Source: Tessaracoccus lacteus
GTDB taxonomy: Bacteria; Actinomycetota; Actinomycetes; Propionibacteriales; Propionibacteriaceae
Length of the DNA: 64,000 bases
Direction: 5' to 3'
NCBI RefSeq assembly: GCF_029917005.1
Contig: NZ_CP123967.1
Span: 2,604,001 to 2,668,000 of the forward strand
Part shown: positions 7,887-16,206 of the stretch, in pieces
Layout: the number at the start of each line of letters is the position of its first letter
Numbering within the stretch: position 1 is the first letter of the stretch
Translations under genes and position numbers: made by a program
Notes under the pieces: generated by a model
Database searches by the model: none
The model's input: only the letters and a program-made list of their open reading frames with translations
Told to the model about the DNA's origin: nothing

Positions 7887-8819
7887 TCAGTGCTCCCTCT
7901 CGATGATGATGTTGCGCGCCGCCGCGGTCTCGCGGGCGAGCGCGGTGATGAGCGCGCGGCTGCCGATACGCAGCGTGGTGCCGGGCTCCAGCGTCTTCAC
8001 GATCCGGTCGTGGATCAGCCGCTCGGGGCAGGAGACCGGGTCGTTGAGCTTGTCGAAGCGCGTTGAGCCTGTCGAGACGTCCCCTTCGACAGGCTCAGGG
8101 CCCTTCGACAGGCTCAGGGAACCGGCTGGGCTCAGGGAACCGGCTGGGCTCAGGGAACCGGGGTTGTCAGGGCCCTTCGACAGGCTCAGGGAACCGGCTG
8201 GGCTCAGGGAACCGGCCGGGCTCAGGGAACCGGGGTTGTCAGGGCCCTTCGACAAGCTCAGGGAACGGACCGCCTCGTCGAGCGTCTCGGACGAGGCCAG
8301 GGTGACGCCGAAGGAGGCGAGCGCCTCGAGATTGCCCTGCAGCATGCGCGAGTAGCCGGCGGGCAGGTCGGGGAACCAACCTCGCTTGTCCGGGGTGTCT
8401 CCGCAGGCGTTGACGGACAGGACGACCGGCTTGTCGAACATGATGAACTCGGCCATCACGTTCGAGGCGAGGCAGTCGCCGATGCCGTGTGCGACCTTCG
8501 CGACCATGTTCACGGTCGCGGTCGGGATGATCAGCATGTCGTGGCCCATCACGAGCGATTTCTCTGCCGGGCACATGCCGATGGACTCGATGGCCTGCTG
8601 GTCGAGGATCTTGGATGCGGAGTGGGTCTGGGTCCAGTCGAGGTTGACAAGACCCGTCGCCTTGAGCCGCCGCAGCGACTCGAGCGAGGCCTCGAACCCG
8701 AGCAGCGCGCCGGTGAACAGCACCAGCGCATTGCGGGGCTGGGGGCGCGCTGGGGCCACGTCGGCGAGCACCTCGACGACGACCTGCCTGATCAGGGAGC
8801 GCAGCTCCTGCTCTGTCAC
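7887..8819 (-). CDS. Microcompartment flavoprotein with PduM-like C-terminus and repeat insert
   Basis: 310 residues. An N-terminal amphipathic helix (MTEQELRSLIRQVVVEVLAD) looks like an encapsulation peptide. Residues ~28-180 fit a flavin-binding flavoprotein fold (LVLFTGALLGFEASLESL, MLIIPTATVNMVAKVAHG, FDKPVVLSVNACGD). Residues ~186-259 are encoded by the dispersed repeat (SLSLSKGP and SLSPAG units). The last ~50 residues (LRIGSRALITALARETAAAR) resemble the C-terminus of Salmonella PduM, a core protein of unknown role. Without the insert it would be about 235 residues. The substrate is unknown; cobalamin reduction for PduO is possible, since no PduS is seen. It overlaps the eutJ-like gene by 4 nt. 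Confidence 0.75.
   Translation of the reverse strand: MTEQELRSLIRQVVVEVLADVAPARPQPRNALVLFTGALLGFEASLESLRRLKATGLVNLDWTQTHSASKILDQQAIESIGMCPAEKSLVMGHDMLIIPTATVNMVAKVAHGIGDCLASNVMAEFIMFDKPVVLSVNACGDTPDKRGWFPDLPAGYSRMLQGNLEALASFGVTLASSETLDEAVRSLSLSKGPDNPGSLSPAGSLSPAGSLSLSKGPDNPGSLSPAGSLSPAGSLSLSKGPEPVEGDVSTGSTRFDKLNDPVSCPERLIHDRIVKTLEPGTTLRIGSRALITALARETAAARNIIIEREH
8040..8265. repeat. Dispersed repeat block inserted in the flavoprotein gene
   Basis: About 225 bp made of CCCTTCGACAGGCTCAGGG cores, 18-bp GCTCAGGGAACCGGCTGG tandem units and a duplicated GGGTTGTCAGGG junction. It ends in the same GGGTCGTTGAGCTTGTCGA boundary as the block in pduO. It remains in frame and lies between the flavoprotein domain and the PduM-like tail. 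Confidence 0.85.
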
Positions 8820-9643
8820 CTGTTCCTCCTCATCGCCGTTCCCAGCGGGGTGGGGAACAGCGGCTCGTCCGGCCGGGTGACGGGGCGCCGGAGGACGCCC
8901 TCGAACACGGCCGGGGACTGCGGGTAGGAGCTCGAGCCGCCCACGAGGTAGACGGGGAACTCCTCGTAGCCGACCGTCGCCTCCGCGGCGATGGTCGCCA
9001 TCTTCTCGAGCGTCGGGCGGATCAGGCCGATCACGAGATCGCCCTGCGCGGGGTCACGCTTGAGCTGCTCTGCGGCCTCGTAGTCGATGCCGAGTGCGCC
9101 CGAGATCACCAGGGTCATGTGGTGGCCACCGGTGGCCTGGTCCACGGATTTCAGCACCTCGGAGTCCCGCAGGATCGAGACCCCGGTGGTGCCATGACCG
9201 ACATCGATCACGACGCCGTCGGTGACGCCGAGCGCCGTAGCCGCGGCGACGGGCTCGTCGACGACCTCGGACGCCTCGAGCCCACATGCCTCCAGCACGT
9301 TGGTGAACACCTTGGTGGTGCCCGCGTCGATGCCCGGAGGAATCGCGACCGCGGCCTCGCGGAACGTGACGCCGAGCTTCCCGGCGAGCGTGTCACGCAG
9401 CTGACCGACGGCCCTCACGGCCCCCAGCCAGTCGACCACGACCCCGTCACGGACGACCGTCGAGCGGAGCCAGGCCCCGCCGACGGGATGGTCGTCCCCG
9501 TCGACCACGGCGAGCACGATGTTGCCCGTGCCGAGGTCGACGCCCAGCCGGCACGCGCCGCTGGGCGCGACCGTCCGACCGGACCGCACCTGGCGGGCGA
9601 ACCGGTCGAGCTGGGACGTGGGCGTCGTGGTCATGGTGCTCAT
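8816..9643 (-). CDS. eutJ: EutJ-like Hsp70/actin-fold chaperone
   Basis: 275-residue ATPase of the EutJ family, found in ethanolamine and propanediol microcompartment loci and thought to help assembly or reactivation. Actin/Hsp70 signatures are clear: phosphate-1 loop CRLGVDLGTGNIVLAVVDG, VVDEPVAAATALGV, phosphate-2 loop VVIDVGHGTTGVSILRD, and adenosine motif VYLVGGSSSYP. It lacks a peptide-binding domain. The gene overlaps both the flavoprotein start and the pduL stop by 4 nt, so it is tightly coupled in the operon. Confidence 0.9.
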   Translation of the reverse strand: MSTMTTTPTSQLDRFARQVRSGRTVAPSGACRLGVDLGTGNIVLAVVDGDDHPVGGAWLRSTVVRDGVVVDWLGAVRAVGQLRDTLAGKLGVTFREAAVAIPPGIDAGTTKVFTNVLEACGLEASEVVDEPVAAATALGVTDGVVIDVGHGTTGVSILRDSEVLKSVDQATGGHHMTLVISGALGIDYEAAEQLKRDPAQGDLVIGLIRPTLEKMATIAAEATVGYEEFPVYLVGGSSSYPQSPAVFEGVLRRPVTRPDEPLFPTPLGTAMRRNR

Positions 9644-10275
9644 CTCGGGCAGATCGTCACGTAGTCGCCGGTCTTGGCGCCGATGGCGTTGGCCTCGTCG
9701 GTGTCCAGGTGCAGCTCGAGGAGGTAGGAGTCCTTGACCCGCACGAGGAAGTTGTCGAAGCGGCCGCCGCGCTCTCCCGGGAAGACGACGCTGACGCGGT
9801 CCTGGTCCTTGAGCCCGAGTGCCTCCGCATCGGCGGGTCCCATGTGGATGTGTCGACCGGCGACGATCGCCGCGTGGTCGAGAGCGACGCGTCCTTCGGG
9901 CCCCTCGATCTCGATCGGCGCGGCCTCAGACAGGTGCCCGGACTGCGCCATCGGCGCGTCGAGGCCGAGCGCACGGCAGTCGGTGCGGCTGAGCTCGACC
10001 TGCGTCGCCGACCGGTTCGGACCCATCACGCGGACCCGCTGGAACGACCCCTTGGGGCCGTGGATCGTCACGGACTCCTCCGCTGCGAACTCCCCGTGCT
10101 GCCGGACGTACTTCTTCACGACGGGTCGGTCGTAGCCGAACAGGGTGGCGAAGTCGGCGTCGGTCAGGTGCACGTGCCGGTTCGAGATTCCGACGATGAC
10201 CTTCGTCGGGTCGGCCTCGTTGAACCTGGCGACGACGCGCTCGACAATGGTGGAGATCAGCTGCGCTTCGGACAT
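9640..10275 (-). CDS. pduL: Phosphate propanoyltransferase PduL
   Basis: Converts propionyl-CoA and phosphate to propionyl-phosphate and CoA, recycling CoA within the shell; 211 residues, the usual PduL length. An N-terminal helix (MSEAQLISTIVERVVARFNE) is the likely encapsulation peptide. The metal-binding motifs are present: ISNRHVHLTD and VAGRHIHMGPADA, with GPKGSFQRVRVMGPNR and VELSRTDCRALGLDAP between them. No propionate kinase (PduW) gene follows in the window, so a kinase elsewhere must complete ATP formation. Confidence 0.96.
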   Translation of the reverse strand: MSEAQLISTIVERVVARFNEADPTKVIVGISNRHVHLTDADFATLFGYDRPVVKKYVRQHGEFAAEESVTIHGPKGSFQRVRVMGPNRSATQVELSRTDCRALGLDAPMAQSGHLSEAAPIEIEGPEGRVALDHAAIVAGRHIHMGPADAEALGLKDQDRVSVVFPGERGGRFDNFLVRVKDSYLLELHLDTDEANAIGAKTGDYVTICPR

Positions 10276-10277
10276 GA

Positions 10278-10550
10278 TCAGACCTGCGGGAGCAGCTTCT
10301 CGACGTCGGCGTGCGGCCGCGGGATGACGTGCTGCGAGACGAGCTCACCGACGCGCGAGGCTGCTGCCGCGCCCGCGTCGACGGCGGCCTTGACGGCACC
10401 GACGTCGCCGCGGACCATGATCGTCACGAGGCCGGAGCCGATCTTCTCCTGGCCGACGAGGGTCACGTTGGCCGACTTGGTCATGGCATCGGCCGCCTCG
10501 ACGGCGCCGACGAGACCCTTGGTCTCGATGAGGCCCAGTGCCTGGCTCAT
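10278..10550 (-). CDS. pduJ: Hexameric shell protein PduJ (BMC-H)
   Basis: 90-residue single-domain BMC-H shell protein ([46 protein letters not shown]-like [15 protein letters not shown] end). It is about 85-90% identical by eye to the PduA copy at 16995-17270, as PduA and PduJ are in Salmonella. Such proteins tile the facets and carry the central substrate pore. It lies 3 nt downstream of the pduK-like gene. Confidence 0.93.
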   Translation of the reverse strand: MSQALGLIETKGLVGAVEAADAMTKSANVTLVGQEKIGSGLVTIMVRGDVGAVKAAVDAGAAAASRVGELVSQHVIPRPHADVEKLLPQV

Positions 10551-10553
10551 GGG

Positions 10554-11024
10554 TTACTTCCTTCCGGTCGTGGCCTTGGCGGCCGCGGTCTTCCGCGCGG
10601 TGGTGGCCGGGCGGGTCTTGGGTGCCGCAGACTGTTCGTCGGCGGTGTTTTGGGGGGTGTCCTCGACGACCTCAGTGACGTCGGAGTCGAGCACCGCGGT
10701 GGGCACAGGCTCCGGCTCCGGTGGGGGCGTGGGGGCGGTCCAGCCGCGCGTGAGCTTGTTGCCCACCAACGGCTCGATCTGGTCGTTCGGCCGCGGGATG
10801 ACCAGCTTGCTGACCACGCGGTTGATCTTCGCGGCCGCGACGGCGGCGGCGTCGATCGCGGCGGAGACGGCGCCGACCTGGCCGAGGACCTTGATGGTCA
10901 CGAAGCCGCCGCCCTTGGCGAGTTCGTAGCCGACCAGGTCGACGTTTGCCGACTTGCAGGCGACGTCTGCCGCCTCGAAGCCGGCCGCGAGGCCGACGAC
11001 CTCGATGAGTCCCAGTGCTTGCAT
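10554..11024 (-). CDS. pduK: BMC-H shell protein with C-terminal extension (PduK-like)
   Basis: 156 residues. Residues 1-90 are a BMC-H domain (MQALGLIEVVGLAAGFEAAD, GYELAKGGGFVTIKVLGQVG, KLVIPRPNDQIEPL). The remaining ~65 are a proline- and acid-rich linker ending in a Lys/Ala/Arg tail (ARKTAAAKATTGRK). Salmonella PduK also has a tail, but with cysteines for a metal site that are absent here, so the tail's role may differ, for example shell positioning or nucleic-acid contact. The start at 11024 is set by AAAGGAAC upstream and by an ATGA overlap with the pduH stop. Confidence 0.85.
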   Translation of the reverse strand: MQALGLIEVVGLAAGFEAADVACKSANVDLVGYELAKGGGFVTIKVLGQVGAVSAAIDAAAVAAAKINRVVSKLVIPRPNDQIEPLVGNKLTRGWTAPTPPPEPEPVPTAVLDSDVTEVVEDTPQNTADEQSAAPKTRPATTARKTAAAKATTGRK

Positions 11025-11386
11025 CAGTGGTTCCTTTCCGGTGCGCTTCGAAGTGGGATGCGTTTGACGATCCGGGCGGCGTTCGAGCCGATGACCCGGT
11101 CCTGTTCGGGGCATTCGCCGAGGAACTGCGCGATGTACGGACGCCCCTCGTCGAGCTTCTCTGTGGTGGTGACGACGTAGTCGAGCGAGACGCCCAGCCC
11201 GATCCCCAGCCGGGAGGAGACGGCGGCCTCATGCGCCAGCGTCAGCGGGTTCAGCTCGTCGAAGCGGTGCACCTCGACCGGCACCCCTTCCTCCTCGATG
11301 CCGAGCAGCAGCGACGTGAGGGCAGGCTCTGGGACCCGCGCGTTGACGTGGCACAGGATGGCGGGCGGGGTCGGCTTTCTCGTCAT
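11024..11386 (-). CDS. pduH: Diol dehydratase reactivase small subunit PduH
   Basis: 120-residue small subunit of the reactivating factor that removes damaged cobalamin from diol dehydratase. It has the swiveling beta/alpha/beta fold signatures of PduH/DdrB: PAILCHVNARVPEPALTSLL, GIEEEGVPVEV, SRLGIGLGVSLDYVVTTTEK, RVIGSNAARIVKRIPLR. It overlaps pduG by 4 nt and the next gene by 3 nt, as expected for stoichiometric partners. Confidence 0.95.
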   Translation of the reverse strand: MTRKPTPPAILCHVNARVPEPALTSLLLGIEEEGVPVEVHRFDELNPLTLAHEAAVSSRLGIGLGVSLDYVVTTTEKLDEGRPYIAQFLGECPEQDRVIGSNAARIVKRIPLRSAPERNH

Positions 11387-13194
11387 TTCCGCTGCTCCGC
11401 GAAGCTCAGGGCGAGCCCGGTGGCGACCGCGTTGCGCGGCCCCTCGGTGCCGCGGATGTTGGCCCGGCCAGCGACGACGCGGTACTCGGCCAGCGCGTGC
11501 GTGACGAGCTGCGGGATCTCGAAGTCGAGGGCAGAGCCTCCGACGAGCACGACGAAGTCGATGTCGCGGACGTTGTCGGTGGGGCTGACCTTACGCAGCG
11601 CGCGGATGGCGTTGGTGACGAAGACACGCTCCTTGGCGCGGATGCGCACCTGGCGGATGGCCTCGACGGGCAGGCTGAGGTCGAGCGGGACTAGGCCCTC
11701 AGGCTTCAGGATGACTGTGCGGGCGTAGACCTGCGGGGGCAGCGGCTCGTCGAAGAACTGGACGGTGCCGTCCTCGTGGCGGATGTTGAAGACCGTCTCG
11801 ACCTTGGCCAACGGGTACCGCTTCACGTCCTCGGCGGTGTCGAAGGTGTCGAGGCCGAGCTCCGACTGGATCATGAGTGTGACCATGTTGCCGGCCCCAG
11901 CCAGGTGGATTGACGTGCCGGTTCCGTCGGAGCGCATGACGGACGCGTCCGTGGACCCGGCTCCCATGTCGAGGATGGCAATGGGTGCGGCGGTGCCGGG
12001 CGTGGTCAGCGCGCCCCGGATCGCCATGTCGGCCTCGACGCCGCCGACCTCCACGTCGATGCCGAGCTCGGAGGCCATGTGCTGCGCGATCTTCTGCATC
12101 TGCAGCCGGTCGGTCTTGACCATGACGGCGATGCCGACGGCGGCCTCCATCGAGAACTCGTTTGCGATGCCGCCTGCGACCTGCTGGGGCACCTGGGTGT
12201 CGACCGCGAGCAGGTCGGTGATGTTGACGTCGCGTGGCTGCAGGTTGGTGAGCTGCGCCATGGTGACGCGGACCTTCTCCATCATGCCGCCGACGTTGGT
12301 GCCCGGCTCGCCGACGACGTCCGTCACATGGCGGACCTTGCCGACGGCGTGCATGATCTCCTCGGCCCCGCGGTCGACGTCGACCTCGGCCTTGGTCGAG
12401 TCGCCGAGCACCGTGAGCCTTCCGGCGGGAATGCGGCGCTCCTGCACGTCGCCCTTGGGGGTCTTGATGACGACCGCCGAACGGTTGCCGACCAGAGAAC
12501 GGGCGAGCGGGACGACCTGCTTGGTGTCCTGCGCGTCGAGCCCGAAGAGGGTCGCGATGCCGAAGGGGTTGGCCAACGTCTCGACGATGCGGCCGACCTC
12601 GGCCACCTCGATCGCGGCAAGCATGCCGAGCGGGACCTTCTCGATCAGGCCGACCTCGTCGACGATCGGGATCTTGCGGTCGAGCCGGTTGTGGACCAGG
12701 ACGCCGTCATCGGCCTGCAGGATGGCGCCGGTCACGTCGACGTGGGCCTCGTTGATGCGTCGCGCGACCTCGTCGTAGGCGAAGGAGCGGTCGGCGACGA
12801 CGATATACGGCACGCCGACGGGCGCGGTGGCCAGGTGCGCGATGTCGATGGTGGTGCCGACTCCGATGCCGAGCCCGCCGGGCGTCGCCGGGTTGTGGCC
12901 GATCATCGTCGACTCGGTGATGATCGTCTCGGTGATGGTCTCCATCGCGACGTCGCCGATGACGGGGGCGGCCTCGTTGATGCGCACCAGGTCGAGGTCG
13001 GCGAGCTGGCGGCCGCCGTTCTTCAGCGCGACGTTGAGCGCGTGGAAGATGCCCTGGATGTTTGCGTCGGTGCCCTTGATGCCCGTGGTCGGGATCGTCG
13101 AGCTGGCCAGGAACGTGAGCTTATCCCCGTCCGCCTCAGCGAGCGCGACCTCCGTTGTCGCGTTGCCGATGTCGATACCGGCGATCAGGCGCAT
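11383..13194 (-). CDS. pduG: Diol dehydratase reactivase large subunit PduG
   Basis: 603-residue ATPase subunit of the reactivase, a molecular chaperone with an actin-like fold that exchanges inactivated B12 for adenosylcobalamin. Signatures: MRLIAGIDIGNATTEVALAE at the N-terminus, TTGIKGTDANIQGI, GLGIGVGTTIDIAHLATAPVG, IAILDMGAGSTDASVM, VLVGGSALDFEIPQLVTHAL. The length matches Salmonella PduG (about 610). It is the first gene after the 107-nt pduE-pduG gap that contains a strong hairpin, so its expression may differ from that of pduABCDE. Confidence 0.96.
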   Translation of the reverse strand: MRLIAGIDIGNATTEVALAEADGDKLTFLASSTIPTTGIKGTDANIQGIFHALNVALKNGGRQLADLDLVRINEAAPVIGDVAMETITETIITESTMIGHNPATPGGLGIGVGTTIDIAHLATAPVGVPYIVVADRSFAYDEVARRINEAHVDVTGAILQADDGVLVHNRLDRKIPIVDEVGLIEKVPLGMLAAIEVAEVGRIVETLANPFGIATLFGLDAQDTKQVVPLARSLVGNRSAVVIKTPKGDVQERRIPAGRLTVLGDSTKAEVDVDRGAEEIMHAVGKVRHVTDVVGEPGTNVGGMMEKVRVTMAQLTNLQPRDVNITDLLAVDTQVPQQVAGGIANEFSMEAAVGIAVMVKTDRLQMQKIAQHMASELGIDVEVGGVEADMAIRGALTTPGTAAPIAILDMGAGSTDASVMRSDGTGTSIHLAGAGNMVTLMIQSELGLDTFDTAEDVKRYPLAKVETVFNIRHEDGTVQFFDEPLPPQVYARTVILKPEGLVPLDLSLPVEAIRQVRIRAKERVFVTNAIRALRKVSPTDNVRDIDFVVLVGGSALDFEIPQLVTHALAEYRVVAGRANIRGTEGPRNAVATGLALSFAEQRK

Positions 13195-13250
13195 GCTTCG
13201 TCCTTCAAATTCTGTGGGTGGGTCGTCGATGACCCGGGGTGTGAATGTGT

Positions 13251-13288
13251 CCCCGGTCGGGCCTGTGGGGGGGCAGGTCCGACCGGGG
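13251..13288 (-). promoter_or_regulatory. Stem-loop between pduE and pduG
   Basis: Inverted repeat CCCCGGTCGGGCCTG / CAGGTCCGACCGGGG (one mismatch) around an 8-nt G-rich loop in the intercistronic gap. No U-tract follows on the minus strand, so it looks less like a terminator than a processing or mRNA-stability element that could raise structural and enzyme gene expression over the reactivase and later genes. Confidence 0.6.
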
Positions 13289-13301
13289 CACAGAATGGGT
13301 G

Positions 13302-13841
13302 TCAGTCGACGCGGAGGCGTCCGCGCGACTCGTAGACGTCGGCGGCCTCCCGGACGAATCCGGCGGACACCTTGGCACCGTAGGTGCCCTCGAGCTCTGC
13401 GGCGATGTCGTACAGCTCCGCCTTGGTGGAGCGGTACGGGCGCAGGGCGTTGTAGATGGCAAGCAGTCGCTCGTCGGGGACTGAAACGAGCTCGGCGGCG
13501 CGACGCATGTTGCGCGCCAGCGGGCTACGGCCGGAGTCCTCGGCGATCTGCGCCTGGAGCTCAAGGGTCTCCGCGGAGATCTTGAAGTCCGAGGCCTTCA
13601 GCTGGCCGCTCTTCAACTTGTCGAACGTCAGGTCAGTCAGCCCGAGACCGGAATCGGTCTTGACCAGCTGGGGGTTCTTCTCGGCGAGCGGGTACTCCGC
13701 CACACCGACCTTCCGTCCGGAGGACGCCGGGGTGGCAGCAGCCGCCGCGGGGGCCTTCTTCTCGAAGGTGACGTTGTCGTTGCCGCCGAGGTTCTTCATG
13801 ACCTCGGACATGATCTGTCGAATCAGTTGCTCTTGATCCAT
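13302..13841 (-). CDS. pduE: Propanediol dehydratase small subunit PduE
   Basis: 179-residue gamma subunit of adenosylcobalamin-dependent diol dehydratase. An N-terminal amphipathic segment (MDQEQLIRQIMSEVMKNLGG) is followed by a linker rich in Ala and Lys and the conserved core (VAEYPLAEKNPQLVKTDSGL, LTDLTFDKLKSGQL, RRAAELVSVPDERLLAIYNA, LRPYRSTKAEL). The N-terminal helix solubilises or targets the enzyme to the lumen. RBS AGGAGAAG precedes the ATG. Confidence 0.96.
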   Translation of the reverse strand: MDQEQLIRQIMSEVMKNLGGNDNVTFEKKAPAAAAATPASSGRKVGVAEYPLAEKNPQLVKTDSGLGLTDLTFDKLKSGQLKASDFKISAETLELQAQIAEDSGRSPLARNMRRAAELVSVPDERLLAIYNALRPYRSTKAELYDIAAELEGTYGAKVSAGFVREAADVYESRGRLRVD

Positions 13842-13851
13842 GTCGCTTCTC

Positions 13852-14520
13852 CTAGCCGAAGCTGATCTGAAGCGCCTGGGGCTTCTTGTTCAGATCGCAG
13901 AGGGTCGTTTCCTTGTTGTGCAGCAGCGCCGCCTTGGCCTGGTACTTCGGCCGGGCCATCTGGTCGTTGCGGATCGGCACCGGGGCGGGGTTCTCGCCCT
14001 TGGCGTACTTGGCGGCGTTCTTGCCGATGGCGCGGAACGTCGCCTCGTCGATGAGCGGGGACTGGCTGAACAGCTCCACGTTCGACAGCGGCGGCAGATC
14101 CTTCTGGTGGATGACCGTCGTGCCGCGCGACTGGATGCCGATGCCGATGCCCGAGCCGGACAGCTTGGCCGCCTCGTGGGCGACGAAGCCGACGTCTGCC
14201 GTCTTGTAGAGGCGGACGAAGCGGTACTTCAGGCCCTCCTCCTCGATGCCTGCGCAGATCTCCCGGAGCACCGCGGCATGCGGGATGCCGATGATGGTCT
14301 CGTGGATGGTGCTGCTGAAGGCGGGCGACAGCGCGATGACGACCTCCTTGGGATCGGTGCCGCGCTGGGCGTCGCCGGTCTCGGTGATGCTCAGGTTTCC
14401 GCCGACCGTCGGCGTCTTGGTGGCGACGCCGCCACCAGCGGGGGCCGCCGAGCCGCTCGACTCGGCGACGACCTCACGGATGACCGTCTCGATGAGACTC
14501 TTCAGTGTTGCTTGGTCCAT
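13852..14520 (-). CDS. pduD: Propanediol dehydratase medium subunit PduD
   Basis: 222-residue beta subunit (Salmonella PduD is 224). The N-terminal helix [20 protein letters not shown] is the known type of lumen-targeting peptide in this subunit. Core motifs: [75 protein letters not shown]. The start at 14520 is preceded by GAGGAGGATC; a longer in-frame reading upstream overlaps pduC and is not real. Confidence 0.96.
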   Translation of the reverse strand: MDQATLKSLIETVIREVVAESSGSAAPAGGGVATKTPTVGGNLSITETGDAQRGTDPKEVVIALSPAFSSTIHETIIGIPHAAVLREICAGIEEEGLKYRFVRLYKTADVGFVAHEAAKLSGSGIGIGIQSRGTTVIHQKDLPPLSNVELFSQSPLIDEATFRAIGKNAAKYAKGENPAPVPIRNDQMARPKYQAKAALLHNKETTLCDLNKKPQALQISFG

Positions 14521-14534
14521 GGCAGTGATCCTCC

Positions 14535-16196
14535 TCAGATGCTTTCCGGGCTGATCGCCTGGCGGATGGTCTTCAGCCGGTCCCACTTCTCTTCCGAGAT
14601 CTGGTAGCCGGTCTTCGGCCCCGCGTAGTCGTTCAGATTGTTGACCGCCGAGTTGATCTCCCACTTCTCGTTGAAGATCGCCGACGTGTGCAGGTAGTCG
14701 CCTGCGACACGGTGCTTGAGCAGGTTGAACACTGCCTCGCCGACGTCCTCGAAACCGCCGGCGATGAGCGCCTTGGCAACGTCGAGGCCGGTGACCTCGC
14801 GGGCCATCATCTCCTCCGCAGCCTTCAGGTCCTCCACGACGTTGCGGGCGGGCATGTCCTTCGACCCGTTGGCGTAGGTCGCGGCCTCCACCTCGGCGTC
14901 CGTGATCTCCGGCAGGCCGAGCTGCTTGAACGTGGCCTGGATCGCGCGGGCTGCCTTGCGGCGGATCGCAACGACCTCCTCCTCGCCGGCAGGCAGCAGG
15001 CCGCCGTCGATGTGCAGGTCACGCTGCAGGATGATCCAGTCGTCGAAGTCCTCAGCGTCCCAGTTCGAACCGGCGAACATGTTGTCGTAGTTCGGGGTGG
15101 CCGAGTAGCCCGAGCAGATGAAGTCCGTGCCAGGCACGAACTGCATCAGGGTACGGGCGACGCGACGCAGGTCGGAGTGGGTGAAGGTCTGGTCGTTTGA
15201 CGACGCACACTCGAGGTCGAGCATGATCGCGATCAGGTTCTCCGCCAGGATCGCGCGGATTCCCTGGGGAACGGCGGCGGGCACGCCGACGCAGCTCACG
15301 GATCCGTTCTGGGTGCCCTGGGAGCCGGCGGCCTTCGTGACGAACAGACAGCGGGACTCGAGGTAGAGCATCGACTTGCCCTCCGCGAAGCCCATCTGCA
15401 CCTCGGAACCCGTGCCGGACGTGAATCGCATCTTCAGGCCGCGGGACGCGTAGCAGGAGGCGAGGAACGCCTTCGACCACGGGGTGTCGTCGCCATCCAT
15501 GAACACGGCCTCGGTGCCGTACACCGAGACGGTCTCGGCGTAGGCGGTCAGACCGCGCATGCCGAGCTGCAGCTCCGTGGCCTCCTCGACCGCACACTGG
15601 GTCAGGATGCCGGGGCGTCCGGTCTGCGCGCCGACCAGGATCGACAGCGCGTTGAACGGGGCGTAGCGCACGACGCCGACGGTGGTCTCCTGCTCGGCGA
15701 AGCCACGGATGGCCGCCTCGGCGGCGTCCGCCGCGATCTGCACCGGGTTGTCGGCCAGGTTGGTGACGTGGCACTGGTTGGCTGGCGTCTTGCGGGCACG
15801 CATCTTGGTGACGGCGCTCATCAGCTCCAGGACGCTCATCTGCGAGACGACCTCGGCCGCCTTCGCGGGCGTCATGGCGGTGGTCAGCGGGACGAGCGTG
15901 GCGCGCGGCACGTTGATGTCGCACAGCATGTGGGCCAGCTGCACCGAATCCATGGCGTTGACCTCGGCGGCACGGTCGAGGTTGATGCCGTAGTCGGCGA
16001 TGAACGTGTCGAGCATGTCGAACTCGGCGCGGGTCTTGCCGTCGAGCTCCACGACCTTGCCGCCCTCGATGCGGATCGAGGGCTTGGGGTCATTGGGGCC
16101 GTCCATGGCGATGAGCCCGACTTCGGGCCATTCGGTGACGTAGCCGTCCTGGTTCACAGGTCGGGCGTCGAGCACCTCAAATCTCTTGGACTTCAC
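14535..16196 (-). CDS. pduC: Propanediol dehydratase large subunit PduC
   Basis: Catalytic alpha subunit with the TIM-barrel active site; converts 1,2-propanediol to propionaldehyde (also glycerol to 3-hydroxypropionaldehyde). With the GTG start at 16196 it is 553 residues, one fewer than Salmonella PduC, and begins [17 protein letters not shown] like it. Conserved stretches: [77 protein letters not shown]. The RBS (GAGG) overlaps the pduB stop. An open frame continues upstream into pduB but is only the shadow of that gene. Confidence 0.97.
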   Translation of the reverse strand: MKSKRFEVLDARPVNQDGYVTEWPEVGLIAMDGPNDPKPSIRIEGGKVVELDGKTRAEFDMLDTFIADYGINLDRAAEVNAMDSVQLAHMLCDINVPRATLVPLTTAMTPAKAAEVVSQMSVLELMSAVTKMRARKTPANQCHVTNLADNPVQIAADAAEAAIRGFAEQETTVGVVRYAPFNALSILVGAQTGRPGILTQCAVEEATELQLGMRGLTAYAETVSVYGTEAVFMDGDDTPWSKAFLASCYASRGLKMRFTSGTGSEVQMGFAEGKSMLYLESRCLFVTKAAGSQGTQNGSVSCVGVPAAVPQGIRAILAENLIAIMLDLECASSNDQTFTHSDLRRVARTLMQFVPGTDFICSGYSATPNYDNMFAGSNWDAEDFDDWIILQRDLHIDGGLLPAGEEEVVAIRRKAARAIQATFKQLGLPEITDAEVEAATYANGSKDMPARNVVEDLKAAEEMMAREVTGLDVAKALIAGGFEDVGEAVFNLLKHRVAGDYLHTSAIFNEKWEINSAVNNLNDYAGPKTGYQISEEKWDRLKTIRQAISPESI

Positions 16197-16206
16197 GTTG
16201 ACGACC

